Shown: positions 1 to 11,111, counted from the first letter of the stretch. The stretch is 64,000 bases of DNA from Primula veris (GCA_963682055.1 OY821750.1:27598402-27662401); one strand, 5' to 3'. The notes: generated by a model not told the origin, from the sequence alone. Translations and numbers: made by a program.

Positions 1-340
1 TTAATACAATTTAAATAAATAAATAAATAAGTAAATAAATATGCACTTTTTCCACACATCTCAACTCATCTCCCAAACAAATCATCATACGTGTATTTTT
101 ACACGATTGTTAATTTACGATATACATTCCATTATTTTTGCAAATTTTTTAAAAATGTTAATTTTATTTGTTCAGGATCATATTTATTCCACTACATGTC
201 CCATGCGTAACGGGTGGGTTACTATTACTAGTTAATATATATGTGTATTGGAATTTGGATACCAAGAGTACTTACATATGGAAGAGAATGGATACGTCAC
301 GGTGTTACTTAGGCCAATTTGAGAGAGGATGTTGTTTGTA

Positions 341-667
341 CATTTAGTCCCTAAAATAATTTTTTATTCCCTAAATAGATATATTTGGAGACAAAAACAT
401 AAAGTTTTAGCCCTTAAAAACAATTCGGTACCAACAAAAGGGGACAGAATTATTTAGTCCCAAAATATGTTTTAATTGGAACTAAATAAGTATGTCCCCT
501 TTGTGGGTATCAAATTGTTTTTAAGAACCAATTTTTATGTTTTTAAGGATCAATTTATATCTATTTAGGAACTAAAAAATTATTTTAGTTCCTAAAAGTA
601 TCATTTAATGACCGATTAAGAAATCATTCCTAAATTTTAGTCCCCAAAACTCTAGTTTCTTGTAGTG
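341..667. mobile_element. CACTA-like MITE, left end missing (copy A)
   Basis: The right end carries the terminal sequence CTAGTTTCTTGTAGTG, the inverted complement of a CACTACAAGAAA-type terminus, and the interior is full of TTTAGTCCC/GGGACTAAA palindromic pieces. The complete relative at 31922-32293 shows the missing left terminus. The same truncation is present in copy B, so it predates the A/B duplication. No coding capacity. Confidence 0.7.
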
Positions 668-853
668 TTCCTTTGGAAAAATTATCATAATTTTGTGTAC
701 GGCTTACGTGTTATTTGTTATAGATCGATACGCACACCTGTAACCTGCGTGATGTTATAATCGTGATTCATGGGGTCCTATATTTGTAAAATTGCTGACA
801 ACATTGCAGTTATGCGTGATAAAGGTCCAAAAATATATCCTCATGTATATAAC

Positions 854-1933
854 GGGATAATAATACTTTAGTTCTCTGAGTTTTGAGTTATATTTACTTA
901 AGTGACCTGATTTTCAAAAATATTAAATTGGTGATCCAGATTTCATATATACTTTAATTAATTTAGTGGTCTACTTACCTTTACATGTTTTAAGCAATTG
1001 TAATTAATACAACCTACATAGTTTAATAATTAATAAATTAGACACCGATTTGTTGAAAATGAAAAAATTAACTCTTTAATTTTACAATTTTTGTAAAGGA
1101 CACATTTTTCAATAAGATAACTTTTTTTCATAATAAATACAATTTTAGACATAATTTTTGAAAAAAAAAACGACTTTGAATACAATTTTTCCTACAAAAT
1201 AAACACTGCATTTAGTTTGTTTTCTTTTCAAAAAGGTTTTAATCCGTAAAAAATTTGTTTTAATCCGCAAAAATTACACTATATCCGTAAATAATTTTTG
1301 GAAATTAAAGAAAATTTTACTAATTAATATTAAAGAAAATTACACTACGCGTATCTTGATTACTTGACAGTCTGGAAAAAGTGTCAATTTGTCTTTTTGT
1401 GAATAATTTTGTTACCAAAAAATAATATAATTCCATGTTAAAGTCATGGGAACGTAAAATTTTATATCCGATAACTCCATGTAATTTTCTTTAATAATTT
1501 TCTGTAATTTACCAGACAATTTTTAATATTAATCCGTACACTTTTCTTTAATTATCAAAAATTATTTACGGATGTAGTGTAATTTTTACTGATTAAAACA
1601 ATTTTTTTACAGATTAAAACCTTTCTGAAAAGAATAAAAAGTATGTTTAAAATTTTATTTACTATAAAGAAAAGTTTGCTTATTGGAAAACGTGTCTTTT
1701 ATAAAAATTATAAAATTAAAGAGTGATTTTTGTCATTTTCAACAAATCGGTGTCTATTTTATTAATTTTTAAACTAAGTGGGCTGTATTACAATTGTTTA
1801 AAAGTTGTGAAGTTAAAAAGACCACTAAATCAAAGTATATGTGAAACCTGAGTCACAAATTCAATATTTTTGAAAGTCAGGTCACTTAAGTAAATATGAC
1901 CCAAAACTCAGGATACTAAACTGATATTACCCC
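854..1933. mobile_element. Foldback element with ~490-bp inverted repeats (copy A), Mutator-like
   Basis: The left part (about 854-1345) is the imperfect reverse complement of the right part (about 1475-1933). Both ends read GGG(A/G)TAATA inward, followed by CTGAGTTTTG and ATTTACTTAAGTGACCTGA. Flanks TGTATATAAC and TATACATAAC (844-853 and 1934-1943) match at 8 of 10 bases and may be an old target duplication of the length typical of Mutator-like elements. No ORF of note. The superfamily is inferred from long inverted repeats and target length only. Confidence 0.65.
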
Positions 1934-2122
1934 TATACATAACCATGTTTAATTAAAAGAAATGCTCTCTAGAGTGTTTGTTAATTGTGAGATTTTACTC
2001 TTTGTACAAAATACACTAATGGAGGTATGGTTTTAACTTTTAAAGCAGAATACCTAACTCTCTTTGTACTTGATCTATGAAGTGAGGTTGGAAGATTGTC
2101 GTGTCATATTTGTTTTATTATA

Positions 2123-2454
2123 GGGGTAAAATACGTTTAGTATAACAAACTATGTGATTTTAATGATTTGCATACCCAAATTTGAACTATGTGTTAATTT
2201 TTGTTATTTGTGAAATTGAGTGAAAACGTTTTTTTAGAATGATATATTTTGGTGCAGAATGACAAAATTACCCTCTCACGTTCAAGTTTCTCAAGCACGT
2301 GCTGTTACGTGACATGATTCAGTAATTAATTTAAACGGTGGTAGCTAAATTGAAAACTTTTTTATAATGTGATAACCAAATTGGGAAATTGAAAGGTGGG
2401 TAATCAAATCGTTAACAGTAACATAGTTTGGTGTAATAAAAGTATTTTTTCCTT
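2123..2454. mobile_element. MITE with ~55-bp inverted ends (copy A)
   Basis: The start (GGGGTAAAATACGTTTAGTA, then ACAAACTATGTG and GATTTGCATACCCA) is the imperfect inverted complement of the end (TGGGTAATCAAATCGTTAAC, then ACATAGTTTGGTGTAATAAA). Flanks are rich in TTATAATA, so the target duplication is ambiguous. It is also present in copy B (about 50509-50840), and its right half is in copy C near 32540-32620. Non-coding. Confidence 0.55.
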
Positions 2455-4018
2455 TTTATAATATAACAAATTTGATGCAGATGTGGTGATTTTATTATGT
2501 TTACTTGAATTGGATTTTATTTTTTCAGTAGAAATCTTGGAGTTGGATAGGTCTAGGTCACCAATTTCATATATTTTGGATAGTTTTATTCATCCGTATT
2601 GAGGGAGTTTGTAACTAAATTGAAGGCTTCTATAATAGGTTATTCAATTACATTAAGATCATCCAATCTCAACTTCAAGAATGCTACAATATCCGATCGA
2701 TCAGCTATCAATTAATTTTTTCTTGTTCTCCCACTATATGTTATTCTTGCTCATTTGGATTTGTTTGACTGGCAAGGTTTACAACTTGCTCAAGCTTAAA
2801 ATTGGTAGATTTGAATGGATCCGTTTTCTCTTATTTTCCAATAAAGGAAGCTTATTTTGCCTAAATGCCGCAGCCAAACAAGTCTTTCTTTTGAATGGTT
2901 TACTGATCTAGTTTACATATATAACCAGGCAAAAAAAAGTCTTTACGGAATTAATTATAGCTTAGGAGGTTGTTGAGCTTTTTAAATTAGGAGTTAAAAA
3001 GTGAAAACTCCAAAAGTCAAAAAAAGGCAAAACTAGTGAAAAATCCAAAATGAAAAGCAAAGTAGAAGACAAATGGAAGGGTGAGTAATTTTTATCACCA
3101 CCAACTATATATATTACCCCTAATTTGGCTTATTTGTTTAATTTTCAAACAGTAACCTCTAACAACTTGGTCAAAGAGAGTTAAGGGTCACGACAACTTG
3201 AGTTTAGGCCAACATATATGCGTGGCGAGTTGTTCTTGTAGAACGACAAAGGGTAACTTGTTATTGAGGCAAGCAATTGGGTATTTAGTATTTACATTAT
3301 AGTTAAGTTTTGGTTTCACGAGTATTTCGAAAAAAATAACTGGGAACGTCTTCACAGAACACTTGTTTACACCGTATTAAATCTCAAGTGACATACAGAG
3401 ATATTGCGAACAAATTAGTTTGTAGTAGTAGTAGTCCAGTACATGTATTAATAATTATCATTAATCAGGATTGCATGTTATCGTCATATTTGCATATGTG
3501 ATATTGCTGCGCATGCATGAGAGAATTGTATATATATGCTACTGATCTTGTTAGCTACATGATATTTGATTGGTATATAAACTTACATAGTAATATATGA
3601 GTAATCACCACTATTACAATTACTAAATCACCCTGTTGTATTATGATATCATTTTGTAGTAGTATTTGTCCAGCATATGCATGCGTAATATATGAAAAGA
3701 TACGACGTATATAACATACATATTACAAGATCCCCTAATTGTTATATGTTGCATGTAATTGATCACGTAATATATGAGTACTAATATACTATTGCATGAT
3801 AATCTTGATACACGTGTGATTATAAAATTTAGTCTGATAGTATATGAATCAAGACCCATATTTGTTTACATTGATAGTAAAAAATCTGTAAAACCATATT
3901 TATTTTTATGTAAAAGCTCATTAATATTATTGTAAATAACGGTAAAAATATAGAGAGCATGTGTCTCAAGAATAGATTCGAAGTGGATAAGTAAAAATAC
4001 ATAATACAAAACCAAACG
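2455..4018. other. No gene recognised
   Basis: Shared with copy B at about 50841-53879, where a hAT element has split it. Short ORFs at 2681-2911 and on the minus strand at 3641-3859 resemble no family I recognise, and they persist only because copies A and B are nearly identical. Part of this stretch (2640-3220) is also in copy C twice, near 32810-32990 and 36780-37420. Confidence 0.6.
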
Positions 4019-4497
4019 TATTCAGAATATCCAAAAGTCTCTCAATCATTTTATAAACAATCTGAATCATTTTCAGTTATTTTAAAAACAGTTTGAGTCA
4101 TTTTAAAAACAGTCTGGTTAATTTAGAAACAATGTGAGTAATTTTAAAAACAGTCTGACTTATTTCGAGTCATTTTAAAAAACAGTATGAGTCATTTTAA
4201 AAATATTCTGATTCATTTTAAAAACAGTCTAAGTTATTTTAAAAATAGTCTAAATCATTTTAAGTCATTCTAAAAACAGTCTGAGTCATTTTAAGTAATT
4301 TTAAAAACAGTTTAAGTCATTTTAAAAACAGTCTGAGTCATATTTAAATCATTTGAAAAGCAGCATGAGTCATTTTCAGTAAGTTAAAAAATAATTTGAG
4401 TCATTTTAAAAATCAGCTCGAATTATTTTAAAAACAGTATGAGTCATTTTCAAGTCATTTTGAGTCATTTGAAAACAATTGCAAGTTATTTTAAAGT
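4019..4497. repeat. Minisatellite, unit about 24 bp (copy A)
   Basis: Roughly twenty degenerate tandem units of the form GAGTCATTTTAAAAACAGTCT with spacers of variable length. The same array, with small unit differences, is in copy B at 53880-54358. No coding potential. Confidence 0.85.
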
Positions 4498-5105
4498 TTT
4501 TAACATTTTTGGGACTTTTCGGCTTTTTCGAACTTTTTTTCATTTTTTTTTATTTTGGATTTTTTCATTTTTCTTGATTTTTTTATTTTTTTAAACCATT
4601 TTTCACTATTTTTTCGGATTCCCGCCCTTTTTGAACGTATTTTAATTTTTTTTGTGATTTTGAATTTTTCTTGGTTTTTTTTTAAATTTTTACCATTTTT
4701 CGGGTTCTCAACTTTTTTGAACGTTTTTTCATTTTTTTGTGATTTTGGAATTTTTTTTGTATTTTTAATTTTTTTTTTTTTTACCATTCTTCAGGTTTTC
4801 CGACTCATTTGAACGTTTTTTCATTGTCTTTTGATTTTGAATGTTTTAAATTTTTAGGGTTTTTTTTTTAAATTTTTTTAAACAATTTTGGGTTTTTTCA
4901 GGTTCCGTTTTTTGAAAAAAAAATCAATTTTTTTTTATTTCTGATTTTTGAAAATTTCATGGTTTTTTAACATTTTTTCGGGGTTTTTTCTGGTTCCCGG
5001 CCTTTTTAAAGTTTTTTTTGGTATTTTGGTATTTTTTTAATTTTTTTCTGATTTTTCTGATTTTATTTTTTTCGTTTTCCCTATTTTTTTTCATTTTAGT
5101 TTTAT
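4498..5105. repeat. T-rich tandem array (copy A)
   Basis: Long T runs broken at intervals by TTTGAACG, TTTTCGGG and TGATTTTG blocks form a degenerate tandem array on the plus strand. It ends in TTTTTATTGGATAATTAGAT. Apparent lysine-rich or phenylalanine-rich ORFs here are low-complexity artefacts. A similar T-rich array with the same kind of TATTGG(A/T)TAATTAGAT ending lies inside the Harbinger-like element at 48940-50211. Confidence 0.8.
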
Positions 5106-5752
5106 TTTTATTGGATAATTAGATGAGTGACCAATTCTTAATTAGTTTTACAAATAATGGACCAATCATTAATTAAATTTTATAGGGTGACTAATCATTA
5201 AATAGTTTTATTTTCATGGACCAATACTTAATTATTTATCTTTTGTGAATTAACAATATAACTTTTACTTTAAATAAATTTTTTATTTTAATAGTCTTAT
5301 ATATTCAAAATTACAAATCTATATTATACTTATCTAAATATTACTGATTTATGAAACAAAAATGATTGTAGGATAGAGTTATTACATTACATGTTACACG
5401 TACAAAGTTCAATCTTCATTACCTCCATTTGATATAAATTAACTTACATTTTTTGTGTTGAAATAAAAAAGATCATGTTATATAAAATAAAATAAAAGGT
5501 TAATTAAAAATTTGGGTTAGTTCGGGACATACGGCGAAGTCAAAATTGCCACCCGATCACGAAATTTATCGGGTCGAGGAAAAAACTGATGTTTTCGGGT
5601 CGGAACTCTTTTCGGATCGGAAAATTTCAGGTCGGATGCGGATCGAGACACGGGTCGTGATTTAGGAATTTTCCCCAACCCTAAGCATACTATCACCATT
5701 AGTGTTTGTATGAGGGTGACTGGATATAAATTTTAGGTAGGTTTTTTTGGGG

Positions 5753-5760
5753 TATAAATA
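5753..5760 (+). promoter_or_regulatory. Possible TATA box
   Basis: GGGTATAAATAGC is a textbook plant TATA box. It lies 65-72 bp before an ATG that opens a 51-codon ORF. It is conserved in copy B at 55609-55616. It may be a relic promoter; no transcript evidence can be read from sequence. Confidence 0.35.
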
Positions 5761-5824
5761 GCAACACGACTCTTTTCAATTTTGTTTGACACATTTCAGT
5801 TTAATTTTGAGGGGAATTTTCACA

Positions 5825-5980
5825 ATGAAATGTATTATTTCAATAGGTTCATATCAATTTGGTTCCGATGAACATGTAACCAAATTTACTTCGTTGTCTC
5901 GAATGCGCAATAAGAAACATATCCCCGCAAAAATACGTAATGTTTGCAACAGCAGGCCAGAATTACAACATATATTGTAA
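5825..5980 (+). CDS. Small ORF of 51 codons, unknown (copy A)
   Basis: I do not recognise this product. The ORF can also be read from an in-frame ATG at 5786 (64 codons). It begins MKCIISIGSYQFGSDEHVT, is basic, and has no obvious signal peptide or membrane segment. It is kept in copy B (55681-55836) with one amino-acid difference, but that says little because the whole block is nearly identical. A diverged version in copy C (33211-33230 plus 36606-36780) is broken by a gypsy element, and another weak relative is near 37500-37560. It may be the first exon of a lost gene downstream of the TATA-like box. Confidence 0.25.
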   Translation: MKCIISIGSYQFGSDEHVTKFTSLSRMRNKKHIPAKIRNVCNSRPELQHIL

Positions 5981-6577
5981 AGTTCCAAAAGAAAAAAGTA
6001 AGGCTATGAATTATGAGGGAGTTTTAGAAGTAATGTCATATAGTATAAAATTGGTACATACAACAACTTTAGAGTAACCTTTAGAATAATTTTAGATAAT
6101 GAGTAAATAGCAAGTTTAGGCCGATATATATGTGTGGCGAGCTAGCTAACGAGACAGGGTAAGTTGTTAATGAGGCAATAAATTGGATATTTACACAGCT
6201 TTAATCTTTTAATTGTTACCCATAATCTTCTCCAAATATATTTATTTGGGGGAATGACGGGAGCATATATTTTGAAACAAATAACTGGCGATCTTCCCAG
6301 AACACTTGTTTACACTAATTTTGTTAGGCATAAGTAGGAAATAGTATATTTCTAATCATCTAATTAATTACCCTTTAGCAAAAGAAAAATATCTACTTCC
6401 ATATTCCTTAGTTATTAGTTGTGTTTCACTAGGATTGGTATTCTAAAAAACTATTTGTTATTAAAAATTATTTCTTCAAGATATACGTAAACCTCAAATC
6501 ATAATAAAACACACATTTACCCTTATATCCCTAAACACTTTTATTTTTCTAAATATTAAAAGTCACGTAAATTTCCA

Positions 6578-6935
6578 ATGGATCTCATACCAGGACTTCC
6601 AAACGACCTCGCTATAGAATGCCTACTCCGCATACCTTCACAAAGTCTGGTAACAGGCAGGTCAGTCTTGGCTGGAAGGCCGAGATCGAAAGGCCCGATT
6701 TACCCCCAATTCCAGGTTTTCCCGTGAATTTAACCTAGCATCTTATGAACCAGAAACAAGAGAATGGTCAGATTTACCCCCAATTCCAGGTTTTCCCGAG
6801 CTTTTACTTGAGTATACTAACTTGCTCCCTGTAGGGTCAAAGTTGGTGGTATTATTGGCGGGAGGGAAGCCTGATCATGTGTTTTATTTACAACTTCTTA
6901 TCTATGACGTGGAGACATGGTGTAAAATACGGTAA
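6578..6935 (+). pseudogene. F-box/kelch-repeat protein, N-terminal fragment (copy A), broken
   Basis: The start MDLIPGLPNDLAIECLLRIP is the F-box opening of plant F-box/kelch-repeat proteins (the KMD/SKIP-like group). Such proteins act as substrate receptors of SCF ubiquitin ligases. Further on, YEPETREWSDLPPIPGF and a GSKLVVLLAGG stretch match the linker and first kelch blade. The F-box middle is damaged. A piece of about 100 bp kept in copy B (starting after AAGGCCCGATTT) is replaced here by a 28-bp copy of downstream sequence, which breaks the reading frame. The last codon, CGG, is followed directly by TAA, and GGTAATTT there could be an old splice donor. The matching C-terminal piece is at 7850-9971. 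Confidence 0.8.
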
Positions 6936-7849
6936 TTTATTTTATTTTAGGTGTATTTATTTCTAATGTTTAATTGTACTTTATGATTATTTTGTTTTGA
7001 ATTGAAAAGAGGAGGTTGTTAAGTAAATAGGAATAAGTATAGGTTCACGGATTAAGTAGTAAGGAAGTAATTGATTTAAAGGAATTTAGATTATGTAGAA
7101 CCGAAAAGTCAGAAAATAATGAGTTAGTAACGTAAACCTTATTATAGGCTTAGTAATAGATAACTAGTGTAAAATGACGGAGAGTGCAAATACGGTATTA
7201 GCATTATTTACTTTTGTATAATTAAAGTGTATAAAAGTCACAGGAGAGTTACATTTACATACTTATCCATCAACGATATACACGTATTTGGCTACCTATA
7301 GAGTCACATATACACGTTTGTAATCATTCCTAAATTTTAGTATATTGAAATGCCACATTTACTATAGCAAGTTACAAACATACGGTAATGAAAAAAGTCA
7401 CTATGAAGGTTTTAATTTGTATGCCTTAACTAAATACACGTTAGTTTATATTGCTATTAGTATTTAAAAGTTTTCTTTACTCTGGATATAAATACACTCA
7501 CGTAAATGGAGAATGGGAGGCATTTTACCTTCCTGGTATTAGCCTAATACTCATTACTTACTACATTATTATATATGTATAGAAGATAGTGAGAATGACT
7601 AGATTATATATATATAAGTAGGTAACGACATAAACGATATAGTATGAGAGGAAAGAGCAAGTTGGGTGTTATGCAATTCGGTGTGGTTAACAGTAGCTCC
7701 ATTGTAATCGTTAAATGTTTCGCTTCTTCGAGATTCGTATTAGGTGAGTGGTTTTTCTTACTTGCTACTATAAAATTCTAATGCATTTTTTAACAGATAT
7801 TTGACAAGTTGAAATTATATTTTTGAATATAAAAAGTTATAGCAAATAT
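6936..7849. other. Degenerate interior of the F-box/kelch pseudogene, nothing coding
   Basis: This stretch lies between the N-terminal and C-terminal gene fragments, where the middle kelch blades would be expected. It is AT-rich and I could not read any kelch repeat in it. Up to 7537 it is shared with copy B. It may be former intron or unrelated filler. Confidence 0.45.
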
Positions 7850-7898
7850 GAGGGTGCTATATGGCGTGTCTTGGTTATACTACCAAATGGGATGAACG
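7850..7898 (+). pseudogene. F-box/kelch protein, penultimate kelch blade, left of a solo LTR
   Basis: In frame this reads EGAIWRVLVILPNGMN and then continues after the inserted LTR at 9793 as EIGFVAT. This fits the last kelch blade region of the F-box/kelch family. The open frame is cut at 7898 by the gypsy solo LTR. One copy of the target duplication (GAACG here, TAACG after the LTR) must be dropped to join the two halves, and the frame is then continuous. Confidence 0.65.
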
Positions 7899-8426
7899 TG
7901 TCACACCCCAAAATCCGTAAGATACGGATATTAAGGCGTGACCTTTTGAACAAAAAAAAAAAAAAAGAATCTGTTAGTACAAAATTTAATTTTTAAAGGA
8001 AAACAACTTGTGAGTTAAAGGAAAAAATTATACGAATGAAATAAAAACCTTTGCCAAACGCGGCCACAAGACAAAATGGTTTTAACAAATTTATATAAAA
8101 AGAAAACAAACGAATGTAATTTGCCCGTAACCTACAATTTCAAAAATAGTCTAAGTAAAAGAAAACGATTCAAAAAGCCCCGAACCCATGCGCTACCTTA
8201 CTAATGCTTCTATCCAAACGCCTCAACCTAAGTGGTACCTGAAAGACAAAACTGTAACGGTGAGTCTCACACACATACATAGACGGGACAGCACCACGCA
8301 AGATACCTTCACTCCATTCCATAAATGCAAGAACTCACAAACAACAACTACGATAACAACGTATAAAAAGAAATATATTAACATCGTACAACAAATTAAA
8401 TTAAGTAACTCCAACACACATCTATA

Positions 8427-8800
8427 CAAACATGGATCTCTCACGCCACTCGCCCCAGTCCGTAAGACGAGTTATTCCCTATACCCTTCGGCCGTCTTAT
8501 GCCCCCGGTATAGGAAGAGGCATAAACCATTGCTAACAAATAAATAAATCACACATGGACTTCTCATGCCACCTACCCCAGTCCGTAAGGTAGGTCATTC
8601 CCTATATCCCTCGGCCGTCTTATGCCCCCGGTATAGGAAGAGGCATAGACCATTGCTAACAAATAAAATTTAAAGTGCGCACTTGGATCTCTCCACGCCA
8701 CTCGCCCCAGTCCGTAAGATGAGTCATTCCCTATACCACTCGGCCGTCTTATACCCCCGGTATAGGAAGAGGCATAGACCATTGCTAACAAATAAAATAA
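8427..8800. repeat. Triplicated ~120-bp unit inside the gypsy LTR
   Basis: Three tandem copies each contain a GATCTCTC or TTCTCATGCC start, CGCCCCAGTCCGTAAGA, TCATTCCCTATA, TCGGCCGTCTTA and GGTATAGGAAGAGGCATA. The related LTR at 34643-36605 also has three copies (35715-36085), so the triplication is a property of the family rather than of this copy. Confidence 0.85.
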
Positions 8801-9210
8801 ATCACAAGGCCTCGACCAATAATAATAAACCATTCAATTATCATGTTCTCAAAATACTAACATTCTCAAACATCACTTTAACGCCATTCAACAAAACACA
8901 TAAGCATAGATACTAGATTCATAACTAGCCAAACAACTCCAACGACATAAAATCTTATTCAGGCATTTTAACAAACACCTTGTATGCGTAAACTACAACT
9001 CATCTTTATTCAAAAATAATTTACCCAATTTCATCAACAACTATAATAACACCTAATCAACGCATAAAAACACACAAACTCATCCATATTCTCATTAATT
9101 CGAAATTAATATGTCTAAATTCTCAACTTATCCAATTCAAATAAGTGAATTAAAAGTGCAACAAATAAACCCCAATTAGCAATTTAAGAACATAATTGAG
9201 ATAAAAGGAA

Positions 9211-9344
9211 AACCCCCAACTTTAAAATAAACGCAAGACCTAACCCTAACATACACACTCGTCTAGTCACAATGGATAACCCCCAACTTTAAAATAAACG
9301 CAAGACCTAACCTTAACATACACCCTCGTCTAGTCGCAATAGAT
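9211..9344. repeat. Tandem duplication, unit 67 bp, inside the solo LTR
   Basis: The block from AACCCCCAACTTTAAAATAA to TCTAGTCACAATGGAT is repeated immediately with a few substitutions. The related LTR has its own, differently bounded ~104-bp duplication of the neighbouring sequence at 35036-35245. Confidence 0.85.
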
Positions 9345-9792
9345 AACACCCGTTACCTTAGTGCGTAGAGGAGATGCTTCCGGTAAGAACCCGCTAATGG
9401 TGGTTTCTTGTTCTTCTTCTTCCTAGGTTTTGGAACCTCTCTTCTCTCTCTTTTCTCTCTTTATTAGTGGGTGGCTTTAGGTTTTTTGTTTTGAAAGTGG
9501 CTGAAAAGTGTTTTGAGAAACTGTTTTGAGAGAGTTTGGGAAAACGAACTATTTGGTTCTCAAAGTTCTAAAAGTTAACTAAAAATCAAAACTATTATTT
9601 TACTGCTCAAAAATAACAAATGTTTAGAAACAAAACTATTGGGTGTTTTTTATTTATAAAATTAGTAACATGTTTTAAAAAAAAAGTTTTTCAGAAGAGT
9701 TTCGGTTTTTAGTTAAAAATTGTATAAAGCGTTTTTGGATAGATTAAATCATAAATAAAACCATCTATGAAAATACGGGATGTTACATAACG

Positions 9793-9971
9793 AAATTGGT
9801 TTTGTGGCGACTTGACTCGACAAGTTGCTTGTGATTGGAAGTAAGCATGACCAGCCTCATAGGGTATGTGTAGCTGATACGGAGAGTTACATATGGACTA
9901 AAATTGATACACCAAAATCTTACTTGGGCTATGTTAAATCAGGATGTTATTTAGAATTTTATATACACTAA
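9793..9971 (+). pseudogene. F-box/kelch protein, C-terminal fragment (copy A)
   Basis: The frame gives EIGFVAT, a TGA stop (9813-9815), then LDKLLVIGSKHDQPHRVCV, a YIWTKIDTP stretch, and YVKSGCYLEF before the TAA at 9969-9971. This is the conserved end of KMD-type F-box/kelch proteins (W-x-K-hydrophobic-D-T-P and SGC-hydrophobic-E near the C terminus). The TGA replaces the position normally held by tryptophan in the family. With the damaged N-terminal piece and the inserted LTR, the gene is dead. Copy B cannot be checked here because its equivalent lies past the copia insertion and outside the window. Confidence 0.8.
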
Positions 9972-10221
9972 ACTCTTCATTTATTTTGTTTATATTCTTA
10001 GTCTATACATGTCTTCTCATTCGGAATGACTTGGAGATGAAACTTAAGAGCATGTGAATGCACAACTCTAGAATTTGAATCCCCTGTATAAATATCCCCA
10101 TATACCGAAACTACCATTAAAAACCACCGTTAAACAACGGAATCACTTGTTTTTCATTTTGAAGGACTGTTGCTTTCAACATTTCCTCTCTTTTTTTTCG
10201 CCTTTTCACTTTTTTCACACC

Positions 10222-11110
10222 TGTTAGGACCAGATTTCTGGTCTAAATATTGTTTATTGTCTATTGGTTTTCACTAAATAAATCCTAACTGTTGTTAAGA
10301 ACTAAGACAGTAATGACAGGTTTCAAGTACCAGTTGCAACCTACTAAGTCAGTAGTGAAAGTTTCAAGTACTAGTTGCAACCTCAGTTGCAACTACAGTT
10401 CCAACCTGTTGCTCAACAGTATTATGTCTAGTTCTGTAAATCTGCATAGCTGTTATTTATTAATTGTTAATTGTTCTATAGAATGCAGGATATATTCTCA
10501 TATGATTCTAAAAGTTTAATATGCGTTTATTGAGAATATCAAAGTGGTAAGGAAAGATTTCCTAAAAGAAATAAAGAGATTAGTTATGTTTCCTTTACAT
10601 TTATAATTCTATATCTCTATTCTTATACAAATCTTTATCACATGTTTCAATCTTTGTTCCTTATCAATTCAGTATGATATGTTTAAAGATTGAATACAAT
10701 CAGGAGTTAATGTTTTACATGAATACTTAAAAGATATCTTTCCAAGATATGATCTTTTTATATGCTTCCTAGTTATAGGAAAATACTAACTCCTTCAATC
10801 AAGCTGGTTATTAAACAGGTATCAACCGATGATGATTGGAGTCAATCAATGCTGAAGTATCACGCAATGCATGGGAAGATTGAAGCCAATCAATAAAGTC
10901 AAAAACAATCAAAAGATATTGAAGAATCGAAGATTGTTTTTTACTTGCTTATATACTTGATAACTTAGCTTAAATGTGCGTGTGATTTCATTTACGTACA
11001 TTTAACTTTTTACAGTTTTGTCCATTTATACACTGGGTTCTAACTGTGGTTGCAACCTCACTTAGAACCTAACTGCAAAACTGCAAATAGAACAGCGGAT
11101 AGGAATTTCA
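10222..11110 (+). repeat. 5' LTR of element 1 (internally deleted)
   Basis: Runs TGTTAGGACC to GGAATTTCA, 889 bp. Compared with the 3' LTR it lacks the equivalent of 17143-17406; the join is at about 10971 with TT microhomology. The missing part in the 3' LTR includes the R-U5-like stretch with GTAAGCTTTTTATAATATCA. The U3 and U5 parts contain several GTTGCAAC blocks. Confidence 0.93.
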
Positions 11111-11111
11111 A

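Larger units (their letters stand above)
1..7537 (+). repeat. Segmental duplication, copy A
   Basis: This block is repeated in the same orientation at 47112-57465 with only scattered base differences. It continues off the left edge of the window. Its right limit here is set by the point where a copia element interrupts copy B. Copy A lacks the three insertions found in B (48940-50211, 51492-52959 and 57466 onward), so A shows the empty sites. Inside are an old CACTA-like MITE remnant, a foldback element, a second MITE, a minisatellite, a T-rich array and the N-terminal part of an F-box/kelch pseudogene. A third, diverged copy occurs in pieces at 31922-33230 and 36606-37570. Confidence 0.93.
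7899..9787 (-). mobile_element. Solo LTR of a Ty3/gypsy element (Tekay/Del-like), inserted in the F-box/kelch gene
   Basis: Read on the minus strand it starts TGTAACATCCCGTATTTTC and ends GGGTGTGACA, matching the LTR at 34643-36605. Flanks GAACG (7894-7898) and TAACG (9788-9792) agree at 4 of 5 bases. No internal gypsy sequence remains, so unequal recombination between two LTRs is the likely origin. It carries three tandem copies of a ~120-bp unit (8427-8800) and two of a 67-bp unit (9211-9344). Short ORFs inside are not genes. Confidence 0.88.

Noticed and set aside
4019..4497. CRISPR-like spaced repeats
   Set aside because: Units are degenerate and of variable spacing with no unique spacers, and the context is a plant nuclear genome; it is a minisatellite.
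4500..4812. Lysine-rich and phenylalanine-rich ORFs on opposite strands
   Set aside because: They come from the T-rich tandem array; composition explains the open frames.
8188..8916. ORFs inside the solo LTR with repeated peptides
   Set aside because: They are created by the triplicated 120-bp LTR unit and are not conserved as protein in the related LTR.
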